From positions 1 through 43,543 of the forward strand of contig CAITDJ010000147.1 of the NCBI GenBank assembly GCA_903891085.1: a DNA stretch of 43,543 nt. The letters are read 5' to 3'. Below the pieces are notes generated by a model. It was not told where the DNA came from and did not search any database. It was given only the letters and a program-made list of their open reading frames with translations. Below, piece after piece: positions 24,305-35,400 of this stretch. Source of the DNA: an uncultured Bacteroidota bacterium (GTDB lineage Bacteria > Bacteroidota > Bacteroidia > Bacteroidales > F082). A program made the translations under genes and the position numbers. Each line of letters starts with the position of its first letter. Within the stretch, counting starts at the first letter, position 1.

Positions 24305-27157
24305 ATGGACATCTACTCCTTTATTAACAGCACCGATCCGGAAGTTATTGAAGAACTTTACCGGAAATTTCAAACAGACCCAACCCAGATTGATGCAGGC
24401 TGGAGGAGTTTCTTTGAAGGCTTTGATTTTGCGCAAAAACACTATCCGGCCAAGGCGACAGCCTCAATAAAAACTTCCACTGAATTCAAAGTCCTTAACC
24501 TGATTGACGATTACCGTAAACGGGGTCATTTGTTTACGACCACCAATCCGGTAAGAAAGCGCAGAACCTACAAACCAGGTCTTGAACTTGAAAACTACGG
24601 GTTGAAAACCACTGACCTGGATACTGTTTTTGAAGCAGGAAGTGAAATCGGACTCGGAAAAGCATCACTTCGCGCCATCGTTCAGATGCTCGAAGAAACT
24701 TACCGTCGTTCGTTGGGTGTTGAGTATATGTACATCAGAAACACTGAGATAGTCGACTGGATGAAAAGCAAAATGGAGCCTATCCGAAACACACCTCATT
24801 ATCCCGATTCAGATAAAAAATACATTCACCGGAAGCTGCAGCGTGCAGTTGGATTTGAGAAATTTCTACACAAAAAATTTCCCGGACAAAAGCGTTTTTC
24901 TCTTGAAGGCGCTGAATCACTGATTCCAGCTATGGATGCCATCATGGAAAAAGGCTCAGAAATAGGCGTGAAGGAATTCATTATCGGAATGGCACATCGT
25001 GGCAGGCTAAATGTGCTCGTGAATATCTTACGAAAACCATATACAGATATTTTTGGTGAATTTGAAGGCAAAGAATATGACGATGAAACTATCACAGGTG
25101 ATGTTAAATACCACCTGGGATATACCAATGAACGTAAATCAACCAAAGGCAATCCAATAAAACTCACACTGGTACCAAACCCTTCACATCTTGAAGCTGT
25201 TGATCCGGTTGTTGCGGGCGTTGTTCGCGCTAAAATTGATTTATGTTATGACGGCGATGCCTCTAACATCGCTCCGGTGTTGATTCATGGTGACAGTTCG
25301 GTCGCAGGTCAGGGTATTATTTATGAACTGCTGCAGATGTCGGAGCTAAAAGGTTATAAAACCGGTGGCACAGTGCATGTTGTTATCAATAATCAGATAG
25401 GATTCACTACCGATTACCTCGATGCACGATCTAGTATTTATTGTACAGATATCGCCAAGGTTACGCAATCTCCTGTCCTGCACGTAAATGGAGATGATCC
25501 GGAAATGGTTGTTTATGCCGTGCAGCTGGCGATGGAATTTCGGCAAAAATTTAAAAAAGACATTTTTATCGATTTGCTTTGTTACCGGAAATACGGCCAC
25601 AACGAGGGCGATGAACCACGGTTTACACAGCCTATACTCTATAAAGTAATTGAGAATCATCCGAATCCGAAGGAGATTTATGAAAAGAAATTACTCGAAA
25701 GTGGTGTATTGAGCCAGAAAGAACTCAACGATCTTGAAGCGAAAAATAATGCCAAACTCGAAGAAAGTTTGCTTGCAGCCAAAGACAGAAAAAAATCATC
25801 CATCACAAATTTTCTTGCCAGTACCTGGGAAGGAATACGTAAAGCCACAAAAGAAGACTTCGATGTAAGCAGTGAAACCAGAGTGAATATCGATCTGCTG
25901 AAAGAAATAAGTAAAAACATTACCTCCCTTCCATCCGATCTGCAATTCTTCAGGAAAACCATTCGTTTGCAGGAACAGCGGGCCGAAATGGTGTTTAAGG
26001 ACAACAAATTGGATTGGGCCATGGGTGAATTGCTCGCTTATGGCAGTTTGCTCCACGAAGGTTTTCCCGTCCGATTGAGTGGACAGGATGTGGCACGTGG
26101 CACTTTCTCACACCGTCATGCGGTATTGCGTGTCGAAGATTCAGAACTTGAATATACCCCACTCAATCACATTTCTGCCGGTCAGTCAGGTTTTCATGTG
26201 TTTAATTCACCCTTGTCAGAATACGGTGTCCTTGGTTTTGAGTATGGTTATGCTCTGGCTTCTCCGAATAATCTGACAATTTGGGAAGCCCAGTTTGGTG
26301 ATTTTAACAATGGTGCTCAGATCATTTTTGATCAGTTCATAAGCAGTGCCGAAGACAAATGGAATGTAATGAACCACCTGGTAGTGCTGTTGCCTCATGG
26401 TTATGAAGGACAAGGTCCCGAACATTCAAGTGCACGTATAGAGCGGTTTCTCACATTGTGTTCTGAAAATAATATGCAGATAGCAAATTGTACCACGCCT
26501 GCAAATTTCTTTCACTTATTACGAAGACAATTGAAACGACCTTTCAGAAAACCACTGATCGTGTTCACGCCAAAAAGTTTGCTTCGACATCCAAAATGTG
26601 TTTCACCAATGGAAGAGCTAAGTGAAGGACACTTTATGGAAGTTATTGATGATGTGAATGCACATATCGGGAATGTGAAAAAAGTTGTTTTCTGTTCGGG
26701 TAAAATATATTACGATCTGCTTGACGAAAAAATAAGATTAAACAACGAAACCATTGCCCTTGTCAGGGTTGAGCAACTTCATCCATTGCCGCGCAAACAG
26801 ATGACAGATATTGTTAAAAAATACAGCAATGCCAAATCACATCTCTGGGTTCAGGAAGAACCGATGAACATGGGTCCATGGCACTATATGCACCACGAAT
26901 TCAAAGAAGTAGCCCTTAAGGTGATTGCCCGGCCTTCCAGTGGAAGCCCTGCTACCGGATTATCAAAATTTCATGCCATCCGTCAACAAAAGATCATTGA
27001 CAAAACGTTTGAAGAATGTAATTGTATCTATCTGGATAAAGAATGTGGCATGCTGTGTATCGGAAACAAATGGCGGTCATTCGAAAAAGAACTTGACGAA
27101 TTAAAAGTTGACCAAATCGACAGTAAATTCCATACCGGTGAAAAACAATTGCAATAA
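24305..27157 (+). CDS. sucA: 2-oxoglutarate dehydrogenase E1 component
   Basis: 950 residues, full family length. E1 is the TPP-dependent decarboxylase of the 2-oxoglutarate dehydrogenase complex (TCA cycle) and passes the succinyl group to the lipoyl arm of E2. The N-terminal segment ([20 protein letters not shown]) is the E2-interacting region typical of the family. TPP-site blocks [31 protein letters not shown] and INNQIGFTT follow, with [11 protein letters not shown] later. The C-terminal half has [16 protein letters not shown] and [18 protein letters not shown]. It lies 20 bases before sucB. Confidence 0.97.
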   Translation: MDIYSFINSTDPEVIEELYRKFQTDPTQIDAGWRSFFEGFDFAQKHYPAKATASIKTSTEFKVLNLIDDYRKRGHLFTTTNPVRKRRTYKPGLELENYGLKTTDLDTVFEAGSEIGLGKASLRAIVQMLEETYRRSLGVEYMYIRNTEIVDWMKSKMEPIRNTPHYPDSDKKYIHRKLQRAVGFEKFLHKKFPGQKRFSLEGAESLIPAMDAIMEKGSEIGVKEFIIGMAHRGRLNVLVNILRKPYTDIFGEFEGKEYDDETITGDVKYHLGYTNERKSTKGNPIKLTLVPNPSHLEAVDPVVAGVVRAKIDLCYDGDASNIAPVLIHGDSSVAGQGIIYELLQMSELKGYKTGGTVHVVINNQIGFTTDYLDARSSIYCTDIAKVTQSPVLHVNGDDPEMVVYAVQLAMEFRQKFKKDIFIDLLCYRKYGHNEGDEPRFTQPILYKVIENHPNPKEIYEKKLLESGVLSQKELNDLEAKNNAKLEESLLAAKDRKKSSITNFLASTWEGIRKATKEDFDVSSETRVNIDLLKEISKNITSLPSDLQFFRKTIRLQEQRAEMVFKDNKLDWAMGELLAYGSLLHEGFPVRLSGQDVARGTFSHRHAVLRVEDSELEYTPLNHISAGQSGFHVFNSPLSEYGVLGFEYGYALASPNNLTIWEAQFGDFNNGAQIIFDQFISSAEDKWNVMNHLVVLLPHGYEGQGPEHSSARIERFLTLCSENNMQIANCTTPANFFHLLRRQLKRPFRKPLIVFTPKSLLRHPKCVSPMEELSEGHFMEVIDDVNAHIGNVKKVVFCSGKIYYDLLDEKIRLNNETIALVRVEQLHPLPRKQMTDIVKKYSNAKSHLWVQEEPMNMGPWHYMHHEFKEVALKVIARPSSGSPATGLSKFHAIRQQKIIDKTFEECNCIYLDKECGMLCIGNKWRSFEKELDELKVDQIDSKFHTGEKQLQ

Positions 27158-27177
27158 TAATCCAACATACCATACCC

Positions 27178-28452
27178 ATGACGATCGAAATTAAAGTTCC
27201 CAGTCCCGGCGAGTCAATCACCGAAGTTTTACTGGCCAGTTGGCTTGTTGAAAATGGTTCTTATGTTGATCAAAATCAGGACGTTGCCGAAATTGACTCA
27301 GATAAGGCAACATTGAGTGTTTCGGCACCTGTCGCCGGAACCATCCATTTTAATGTAATTGCCGGTGATACTGTTGAAGTAGGAAAAGTGCTCGCTACCA
27401 TCGATGCCGGGGAAGGATCGAAACAAAATTCTCCCTCCACTCCGGTTGAAGTTACCAGCGAAAATAAAACTCCCGAAGAGGCAAAAACAGAAGAAATAAC
27501 CGATCAGGGTTCAAAAAAACCTGCTTTACAAACCAGTCATTTACACATGAGTCCATTGGCACGAAAACTGATGGAAGCCGGGAATATTAGTGATGAAGCA
27601 TTGATGAATTTTTTCAGTCATTACCGGTTAGGAACCAAAGATATTGAGTTTTATCAGGAGAATATTACAACTACTGGTATTTCAGAAACTAAGTCAGCTG
27701 GAATTAAGGTTGATTCATTGAGTCGCGGTTCTGACCGAAAGAAAATGACACCGCTTCGGAAGAAACTCTCTGAACGCCTCGTCTCAGTAAAGAATGAGAC
27801 AGCTATGCTTACCACTTTCAATGAGGTGAACATGACACCTATCATGGAAATACGCAAGAAATACAAAGACATTTTCAAAGAAAAACACAATGTTAACCTG
27901 GGGTTTATGTCGTTTTTCACCAAGGCTGTGACTGAGGCACTCCTACTATTTCCACAGGTTAATTCACAAATTGACGGCGATGAAATAGTGACATACAACT
28001 ATGCTGATATCAGTATAGCCGTTTCAGGACCAAAAGGCCTTGTTGTGCCCGTAGTTCGTAATGCCGAAAAACTGAGTCTTGCCGAAATCGAATTTACAAT
28101 CAAAGGGTTGGCATCGAAAGCAAGAGATAATAAACTGAGTCTGGATGAAATGACTGGTGGTACTTTTACCATTACAAACGGAGGTGTTTTTGGTTCCATG
28201 CTCTCCACTCCCATCATTAATCCGCCACAATCGGCCATCCTCGGGATGCATAATATTGTTGAACGACCTATTGCTGTGAACGGCAAGGTTGAAATCCATC
28301 CAATTATGTTTGTCGCCTTGAGTTATGATCACCGCATCATCGATGGACGCGAATCGGTTGGTTTTTTGGTGAAAGTGAAAGAAATGCTCGAAAATCCTTC
28401 AAAAATGTTGTTTGGATCGAAAGACCCGATCGAAAAATTATTAGAACTCTAA
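27178..28452 (+). CDS. sucB: Dihydrolipoyllysine-residue succinyltransferase (E2)
   Basis: 424 residues. E2 transfers succinyl groups to CoA and forms the complex core. The lipoyl domain (about 1-78) has the lipoylated Lys43 in [14 protein letters not shown]. An Ala/Pro/Glu-rich linker leads to the peripheral subunit-binding region (about 122-160), [18 protein letters not shown], whose second half lacks the usual GxGxxGR loop. The catalytic domain (about 190-424) has NFGV-type core blocks and the active-site HRIID, with H385 and D389. Coupled to sucA, and nadB begins one base after its stop. No E3 (dihydrolipoyl dehydrogenase) gene lies in the window. Confidence 0.95.
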   Translation: MTIEIKVPSPGESITEVLLASWLVENGSYVDQNQDVAEIDSDKATLSVSAPVAGTIHFNVIAGDTVEVGKVLATIDAGEGSKQNSPSTPVEVTSENKTPEEAKTEEITDQGSKKPALQTSHLHMSPLARKLMEAGNISDEALMNFFSHYRLGTKDIEFYQENITTTGISETKSAGIKVDSLSRGSDRKKMTPLRKKLSERLVSVKNETAMLTTFNEVNMTPIMEIRKKYKDIFKEKHNVNLGFMSFFTKAVTEALLLFPQVNSQIDGDEIVTYNYADISIAVSGPKGLVVPVVRNAEKLSLAEIEFTIKGLASKARDNKLSLDEMTGGTFTITNGGVFGSMLSTPIINPPQSAILGMHNIVERPIAVNGKVEIHPIMFVALSYDHRIIDGRESVGFLVKVKEMLENPSKMLFGSKDPIEKLLEL

Positions 28453-28453
28453 T

Positions 28454-30016
28454 ATGAAACGTGAAGTTGATTTTTTGGTGATTGGCTCCGGTATTGCTGG
28501 TTTAAGCTATGCGCTTAAAGTAGCAGAACATGGGAAAGTACTTGTCGTGAGCAAAACCGGAGTGAGCGAAACAGCCACCTGGTATGCACAGGGTGGCATT
28601 GCAGCTGTGATGTATAATCCGGATAACTACGAAAAACACATTGCCGACACTATGAAAGCGGGAAATTACCTGAACGATGAAAACATTGTCAGGATAACGA
28701 TAACCGAATCTACAGAACGTGTGAAAGAACTGATCGATTGGGGTACCCAGTTCGACATGGAAGCGTCGGGACGCTATTCCCTGGCCCGTGAAGGCGGACA
28801 TTCAGAATTTCGCGTGCTGCATCATCAGGATAATACCGGTGCCGAGATTCAAAGGGCATTGGTTGAGCGGGTGTGTAATCATCCGAATATTGAAGTGCTC
28901 GAAAATCATTTTACTCTCGACATCATCACCCAGCACCATCTCGGTAAAATTGTACGTAGTTCTCACAACGATATCCAGTGTTTCGGCGCCTATATTTTAG
29001 ATCCGAATACAGGTTTAATTGAAACTGTGCTAGCTAAAACAACCCTGCTAGCAACAGGCGGTGCAGGAAATGTTTACCAAACCACCACCAATCCTACCAT
29101 CGCCACAGGCGATGGCATCGCCATGGTTTACAGGGCAAAAGGCATTGTGGATAATATGGAATTCATTCAGTTTCACCCCACTTCGCTGTATAATCCAGGT
29201 CAAAAACCATCTTTTCTCATTACAGAAGCACTCAGGGGTGCAGGGGCCGTGCTGAAAGATTCAAAAGAACGGGAATTCATGCAGAAATATGATTCGCGTG
29301 GATCGTTGGCCCCACGTGATATCGTTGCCCGCGCTATCGACAATGAAATGAAACTTTCGGGAAGCGACCATGTTTACCTCGATGCACGTTCCATCAGGGA
29401 ACATGAGATCATGAACCATTTCCCAACTATCTATGCCAAATGTTTAAGCCTTGGAATTAATATCACAAAAGAAATGATTCCGGTGGTGCCGGCAGCCCAT
29501 TACATTTGTGGAGGCGTGAAAACAGATGAACACGGACGTACCAGCATCCATAATTTATATGCTTCAGGCGAAGTGGCATCAACAGGATTACATGGTGCTA
29601 ATCGTCTGGCTTCCAACTCACTACTCGAATCCATTGTTTTTTCTCACCGTGCCGGTTTACATGCAATTGAGAATATATCCAGGATTGATTTCAATAATGA
29701 AATTCCCGATTGGAATGCTGAAGGAACTGTTCTGAATGAAGAAATGATCCTTATCACGCAATCAAGAAAGGAATTACAATCCATTATGAGTAATTATGTG
29801 GGTATTGTTCGTTCAGATATTCGCCTGAAAAGGGCTTTCGACCGCTTGAAAATCATTAGCGAAGAAACCGAAGAACTCTATGACCGCTCAGTGGTTTCAA
29901 TTGATATTTGCGAATTGCGCAATATGATAAAGGTGGCCCATCTGATCATCAAATTTGCTTCTCAACGACGTGAAAGTATCGGATTACATTATTCGATCAA
30001 TTATCCGGCAAAGTAA
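28454..30016 (+). CDS. nadB: L-aspartate oxidase
   Basis: 520 residues. NadB is the FAD enzyme that oxidises L-aspartate to iminoaspartate, the first step of de novo NAD synthesis; it can use oxygen or fumarate as acceptor. The FAD-binding GSGIAGLSYAL is at the N-terminus, followed by ATWYAQGGIAAV, LAREGGHSEFRVLHHQDNTG, MEFIQFHPTSLY, and the HGANRLASNSLLES block. The C-terminal helical domain is complete. It is one base from sucB, so it is almost surely co-transcribed. nadA and nadC are not in the window. Confidence 0.95.
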   Translation: MKREVDFLVIGSGIAGLSYALKVAEHGKVLVVSKTGVSETATWYAQGGIAAVMYNPDNYEKHIADTMKAGNYLNDENIVRITITESTERVKELIDWGTQFDMEASGRYSLAREGGHSEFRVLHHQDNTGAEIQRALVERVCNHPNIEVLENHFTLDIITQHHLGKIVRSSHNDIQCFGAYILDPNTGLIETVLAKTTLLATGGAGNVYQTTTNPTIATGDGIAMVYRAKGIVDNMEFIQFHPTSLYNPGQKPSFLITEALRGAGAVLKDSKEREFMQKYDSRGSLAPRDIVARAIDNEMKLSGSDHVYLDARSIREHEIMNHFPTIYAKCLSLGINITKEMIPVVPAAHYICGGVKTDEHGRTSIHNLYASGEVASTGLHGANRLASNSLLESIVFSHRAGLHAIENISRIDFNNEIPDWNAEGTVLNEEMILITQSRKELQSIMSNYVGIVRSDIRLKRAFDRLKIISEETEELYDRSVVSIDICELRNMIKVAHLIIKFASQRRESIGLHYSINYPAK

Positions 30017-30040
30017 GTTTGGAGTGAACTAAGGTTCGGA

Positions 30041-30067
30041 GTTGCCTGCCTCGTGCACAGGACGAGG
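30041..30067. repeat. 27-base dispersed element, copy 2
   Basis: It matches 1846-1872 at 23 of 27 positions in the same orientation. This copy can form the stem CCTCGT/ACGAGG. It again stands next to short tandem arrays. Confidence 0.75.
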
Positions 30068-30081
30068 AGCTAAAGTACTTT

Positions 30082-30180
30082 AGGTTGATGGGTTAATAGG
30101 TTGATAGGTTGGTGGTTTTGCTTTTAAACTTTCAAATTGCCAAATTATCAAATTGTCGAATTATCACATTTTCAAATTAA
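30082..30180. repeat. Two octanucleotide arrays upstream of the carbonic-anhydrase-like gene
   Basis: 30082-30113 is four 8-base units: AGGTTGAT, GGGTTAAT, AGGTTGAT, AGGTTGGT. 30133-30180 is six 8-base units of CAAATTNN type (CAAATTGC, CAAATTAT, CAAATTGT, CGAATTAT, CACATTTT, CAAATTAA), ending five bases before the next gene's start codon. Confidence 0.8.
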
Positions 30181-30185
30181 ATAAA

Positions 30186-30725
30186 ATGGCCTTAATTAGA
30201 AGTGTAAAAGGAATCTCACCAAAATTTGGCAAAAACTGTTTTTTTGCTGAAAATGCCACCATTGTTGGCGAAGTCGAAATGGGCGATAACTGCAGCGTTT
30301 GGTTCAATGCGGTGGTGCGTGGCGATGTGCATTACATCAAAATCGGGAACAACGTTAATATACAGGATGGTGTCATTATCCATTGCACGTATCAAAAAGC
30401 TCCCGTAAACATAGGCGATAATGTTTCAATTGCGCACAATGCCATTATTCATGGCTGCACTATTGAAAGTAATGTGTTGATTGGCATGGGTGCCATCGTC
30501 ATGGATGGTGCTGTTGTTCAAAGCAATTCCATTGTTGCCGCTGGTGCTTTGATCGCCAAAGATACCATCGTTGAATCAGGAAGCGTGTATGCCGGCGTGC
30601 CTGCCAAAAAAATAAAATCCATCGATAAAGCTTTGCTCGAAGGTGAAGTGCACCGTATTGCGGCATCCTACACCATGTATGCCAGCTGGCATGATGATAC
30701 GATTGAGCCGTTGAAAAAAGATTAA
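30186..30725 (+). CDS. Gamma-carbonic-anhydrase-like hexapeptide-repeat protein
   Basis: 179 residues from the ATG at 30186 (MALIRSVKGISPKFG). An ATG 33 bases upstream would encode part of the octad repeat and is rejected. Left-handed beta-helix repeats are plain, for example ENATIVGEVEMGDNCSVWF, RGDVHYIKIGNNVNIQDG and IGDNVSIAHNAIIHGCTIES. The zinc His positions of the gamma class appear in VIIHCTY, SIAHNAIIHG. A C-terminal helix follows. Members of the YrdA/PaaY group often show little or no carbonic anhydrase activity, so the reaction is uncertain. Confidence 0.9.
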   Translation: MALIRSVKGISPKFGKNCFFAENATIVGEVEMGDNCSVWFNAVVRGDVHYIKIGNNVNIQDGVIIHCTYQKAPVNIGDNVSIAHNAIIHGCTIESNVLIGMGAIVMDGAVVQSNSIVAAGALIAKDTIVESGSVYAGVPAKKIKSIDKALLEGEVHRIAASYTMYASWHDDTIEPLKKD

Positions 30726-30790
30726 TTTTGCAATTTTACAACTAAACCCTAAAAGCAATTCATGTCTGACTTATCTTAAAACACACGGGA

Positions 30791-32416
30791 TCACTTAGTT
30801 AGCACAAGTCTTTTATTGAAAATATAATTCTCAAATTCAATTATTAACGAATATACACCAGATGAATGATTTGAAATATCAATCATATCAGGTAGGTATT
30901 CACTTTTATTAACATAGACAATTTCACTAAGACTATTTTCAACTATGATTTTTTTTATCCTCAAGTTTTTGGTCATTGTGTTCAAATAATAAATTCCATT
31001 ATTAGATGGATTTGGATATACATTTACAATATTAGGATCATCCATTTCTGGCGAGTTGTTATTACTTATTTCATTTTTATTAACTGAATACCTAACCAAT
31101 ACCGAATTACGACTTTCACTAAACAATCCAACAGTTTCATCTATATAAACATTATCACTATAATTTGCCAGCAAATAAATATATTGGCCGTTTACAATTG
31201 ATACACTTTTAATGTTAATATCAAAAAAACTTGAAACTAATTTTCTATATATTAGATCTTTTTGAAAGTAAATTTCATGATTCCGATTTGCAGTCAGGTA
31301 ATAATCTTCTGATTTGTCTGATTTTGTTATTACATCAAGCAATCTCAAAGAATCAGAAATGAACATTCTGTTCAATGAAGTCTCATCTATAGAAATATTA
31401 TATTTTTCATTCCGATCTGAGAATTTGTCATCTGAGGAGATGGATTGGTTCAATTCAACAATCTTGTAAATTTGAGATGCTCCATAATCCAAAATAAACA
31501 ATGAATCGCTATTGAAAAATAATTTGTACTTTAATGCTGATGGATTTCTAAAAAATGTTTTCGAAAATATAGCCTGTCCATCATTTTTATCTAACTGGCT
31601 AAGGATTAGTTGATAAGAATTATTCGATGTAAAAGTTTGCTTAGTTTTTGTAACTTCAACCGTATGTGAGCCCCAGTAAATATGTTTTTTGTGAATAAGT
31701 AACATGGTATTTAATGCCATTATTGAGGTTTCATGTTCTACAAACCATAGTAATTCACCTTTATTGTCAAGCTTGATGAGAAAAGAAAGTGGAATATTGA
31801 TTAAGGAGATATCGTTGAGAAACGATCCACTCGACACACCGCTAATATAAATCTGATCATCGTCAACAACCAATTGCTGAGCGATATTACAGCCCTCATT
31901 TCCGAACTTTTTCACCCATAATAACTTACCATCAACTGACCACTTAGACACGAATGCATCATCACTCCCATTCGAAACAATAGTTGTGTCACCAAAAAAA
32001 GCCTGACCTGAGAAGATACCGCAAACCAATACATTACCATACTTGTCCAATGCGATTGAATTACCCATTTCAGTAGCAATATTTTTCCTGCATGTATTCC
32101 CTCCCGCCTGTTTGAACCATTGAACTGAACCATATTTGTCAATTTTCGCAAGAAAAATATCAGTATCACCATGTGAAGAATATTTTACTCCACTAACTAC
32201 TATTTCACCCTGAAAGAATCCGGTGACAAATACATTTTCATATTCATCAATACACATCGCGTTTGCCTCATCTGTTAAATCACCTCCAATATCAACAACC
32301 CAATCAACGCTACCCTGTTGTGCTTTGATAATAGTAAAAAAAAACAAGAAAACAGTGAAAATGGATATTCTGAGAACTACGTCCATTCTGTGATCAATTT
32401 TTTGATTTGTTTTCAT
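30791..32416 (-). CDS. Secreted propeller-like protein with T9SS type-A sorting domain
   Basis: 541 residues from the ATG at 32416 (MKTNQKIDHRMDVV). An ATG at 32386 also gives a good signal peptide, while an upstream one would overlap the previous gene. Residues about 35-250 contain blocks like SIALDKYGNVLVCGIFSG and DIFLAKIDKYGSVQWFKQAGG, as in SBBP-type beta-propeller repeats. The C-terminal 80 residues, starting VNVYPNPSNNGIYYL and ending FNKRLVLTK, are a type-A T9SS sorting domain. The protein is therefore expected outside the cell or attached to its surface. It is last in the six-gene cassette, 16 bases after the large peptidase-like gene. Ligand unknown. Confidence 0.82.
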   Translation of the reverse strand: MKTNQKIDHRMDVVLRISIFTVFLFFFTIIKAQQGSVDWVVDIGGDLTDEANAMCIDEYENVFVTGFFQGEIVVSGVKYSSHGDTDIFLAKIDKYGSVQWFKQAGGNTCRKNIATEMGNSIALDKYGNVLVCGIFSGQAFFGDTTIVSNGSDDAFVSKWSVDGKLLWVKKFGNEGCNIAQQLVVDDDQIYISGVSSGSFLNDISLINIPLSFLIKLDNKGELLWFVEHETSIMALNTMLLIHKKHIYWGSHTVEVTKTKQTFTSNNSYQLILSQLDKNDGQAIFSKTFFRNPSALKYKLFFNSDSLFILDYGASQIYKIVELNQSISSDDKFSDRNEKYNISIDETSLNRMFISDSLRLLDVITKSDKSEDYYLTANRNHEIYFQKDLIYRKLVSSFFDINIKSVSIVNGQYIYLLANYSDNVYIDETVGLFSESRNSVLVRYSVNKNEISNNNSPEMDDPNIVNVYPNPSNNGIYYLNTMTKNLRIKKIIVENSLSEIVYVNKSEYLPDMIDISNHSSGVYSLIIEFENYIFNKRLVLTK

Positions 32417-32432
32417 CTGTAGACAATTCATG

Positions 32433-35400
32433 TTATTTCTGAGAACTTTCAATTTCATCATTATCAAGAATATTGAAATTTACACCTGTAGGATCATTAA
32501 TCTTGAAAATCAAATTTGTCTTTTCATTCGTCATCTTTGTATCGATGAGCAACCTTTGCGAAGGATTCATAACAACTTTAATCTCTTCACTTTTCTTGTT
32601 GTAAAAACCGACAGAATTATTATCCGAATAAATATCCACCTGATACCATAAAAAATCCTTTTTTCTGTTTCGTAAGATTTTATATACATCCGACATCTCT
32701 ATCATTGATCCTCCATTTATTCTCGATATTGATTTTTCGTTAATACCACCGACATTAAGACTTAATATTTCGGTTGCTTCATCATTACTCTTAGCTTCCG
32801 GGGTCGACTGACAAATTTCAGCACCAGCTTCAAAATTAGCTCCATACTCAGTTTGAAATCCGTCCTGTAAAATAATTTCGTTTCCGGTGTATCGAATATC
32901 CGAGCCCGAAGCAAATATTGCTGGTAATGCTTCGCCACCTATATTAATATTCCTTGCTATAATATCCTCATATACTCCGGAACTCTTATTAAAATTTTTA
33001 AACGAGAGATCAATATCAGCATCACATAATGATTCTTTCTTATCAATGTTAAGAAAAATAACACATCCTTTATCCAGATAACCTGGCGCACTCTCAAGTA
33101 TAGAGTGATAGGATTTGCAAATGCCATGACCATATCTGTCACCTGGTAATGGATCGATTGTGCACCAATGATATTCTGTGACTAACTGAGAATGTTGCGA
33201 TTCGAAATATGAGTGGAAAGCTTGACCAGCATTATCTGCAAGCGATGGCCCCCCTATATAGAAATCCTGATTATTGGGCGAATTCCTACTAAAATCCTTG
33301 AAAAGAGTAATACTATTAAAGTTTTTCCCGATGTTATAGAAATTATTTCGAAATCCTGCATCAATTAATTCCCATTGATTGAACGTATTTCTGACAAAAA
33401 GAGGAAAATCCCAATAGTAATATACGCCATTGTTGCTATTGTAAACTGAGGCAAGACGGTTTTCGAATATTGAAACTACATGACCAAACAAAACATTTGG
33501 ACCTTGTTGAGAGCCACTCAGCGGGGCTGGAATGTGCTGTTCCAAATCCCAGACTTCGCTTTGAGATTTATTCCTGTTATAAACATTTATATATCCATTA
33601 TTGTTGCCTGTCTGGGGGGCACCAACTGCAATTAAATCGTTGTAAATATCCACTGAGGCACCAAAATAATCACCAGCCGAATTTCCACCAATTTGTTTTT
33701 GTCTTCCCCATTGATCTATACCATTAAAATCTCTGAAATAAACTAAGGCAATACCAACATTCATATATGCTTTTTTACAACCAACAACTGCATAATCACC
33801 CCAAATTGCAACAGAACCGCCGTAATCCTCCGAATCTGCAAAATTATTTTCTAGTATTTTAAGTGGATTTACATTACCACTCCAGCCACCTTGTGGTTTT
33901 TTATAGATTGCGGCATTCTGAGTACTACTTACAATAACGTATTCACCATTAATATCTACAGCTCGTCCAAAGTATTTTTGGCCGGGTGGAGGAATAAGTG
34001 TTGCTTTTTCTACCCAGACTCCAATTTGATTTTTCTCATAAATCCATACTGAACTATTGTCCGAGGCGCTTTTTCCCGGTGAACCAATTACGGCTGTATA
34101 ACCATCTACTGAAACCGAAAACCCAAATTGCTGATTTGAATTATTCCCAACAATTAATTGACTACCAGTACCATCATTACCCCATTGTTCAATAATAATA
34201 TATACTGGTTGCATCTGATTCCCATGAACATCTGTACCATCTATCTTTATTGTTCCATATCGTGTAATATCAACTTCATTTTTAAAAACTGAAATACCAA
34301 TAGACGCCGAATTGTTACAACATATAGGACCTCCACTTGTTGGAGATACTACACACCATGAAGAAGCATTTTCCATTGCGGTTGCTACCCAGTTCATATT
34401 CAATAAACCGGGATTTGAGATTTCTACTGAAAATGTGTGTGGATCAGCATCAAATACATAATAACCTGAGTTTTCAGCAATTAGATTCAGGTAAGCCATT
34501 TGGCTGGTAACAGTAATTTTTTTCTCTTCAACATCGTAATAAGAAAAAGTATTAACATATTGTGGATCAAGGATATTAACATCATAACCATGTTGATCAT
34601 TCCATGTTTCAAGCCTGAGTGTGTAATCTCCTTCAATATCAAACTTATAAGTGAAATAATGAGTAAAACTGTATTGATCAAATGGGAAGGTTTCTAGTTT
34701 TTCCTTTAATTTATTACCATTCGAATCGTATAATCGCCAACGTAAATTTGTAGGATTCCACTTTGACTCCGGAACTCCGGGACTACCAATTGGTGATAAA
34801 ACACTGTAAAACATCTTTTCTGACCCTTTACATAGGGTATATGGCCCACAACAAACATCAGCACTTATAAATTTTGGTGCATTTACAACGATAATTACAG
34901 TTGTCGCATATCCGGTGGCCGATGAACCATTCACTAACAAATCCAAAGAAACATTGTATTCTCCTTCATTTTCAAATTGGAAATCTTGTGACGGAAGTGG
35001 TGGCCCATATTGAGACCACATAATAGTTTTATAGTAATTTGGATCTCCAACTTTTGTTATACTATATGTACCGTAATATAATCCCGGCAAGATAGGATCA
35101 TTGTTTAATACTGGTTGAACAGTTACATCGGTAAACGGATAAACAGGATTATTTTCTTGCTGTCGTATCAAACTAACATCCAGTTCGTTAGGTTCTACAT
35201 TTATTTCTCTTGCATATGAAATGGTTTCTGGCTGACCTTGTAAGTTTGTTCCGGTTACATATGCTTTCACCAAAAAATCGCCCGCCTGATAATACTGGTG
35301 TGTGAAAATCTGATATGAATAATCATCTGCTATGATCTCACTCATACCGTCGCCAAATTCAATTTCAAAAGTGTAAGGTGGTTCAAGATTAGAAACAGAC

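Noticed and set aside
30153..30185. Upstream start of the carbonic-anhydrase-like protein
   Set aside because: The extra codons are octad repeat; the family starts near MALIRSVKG.
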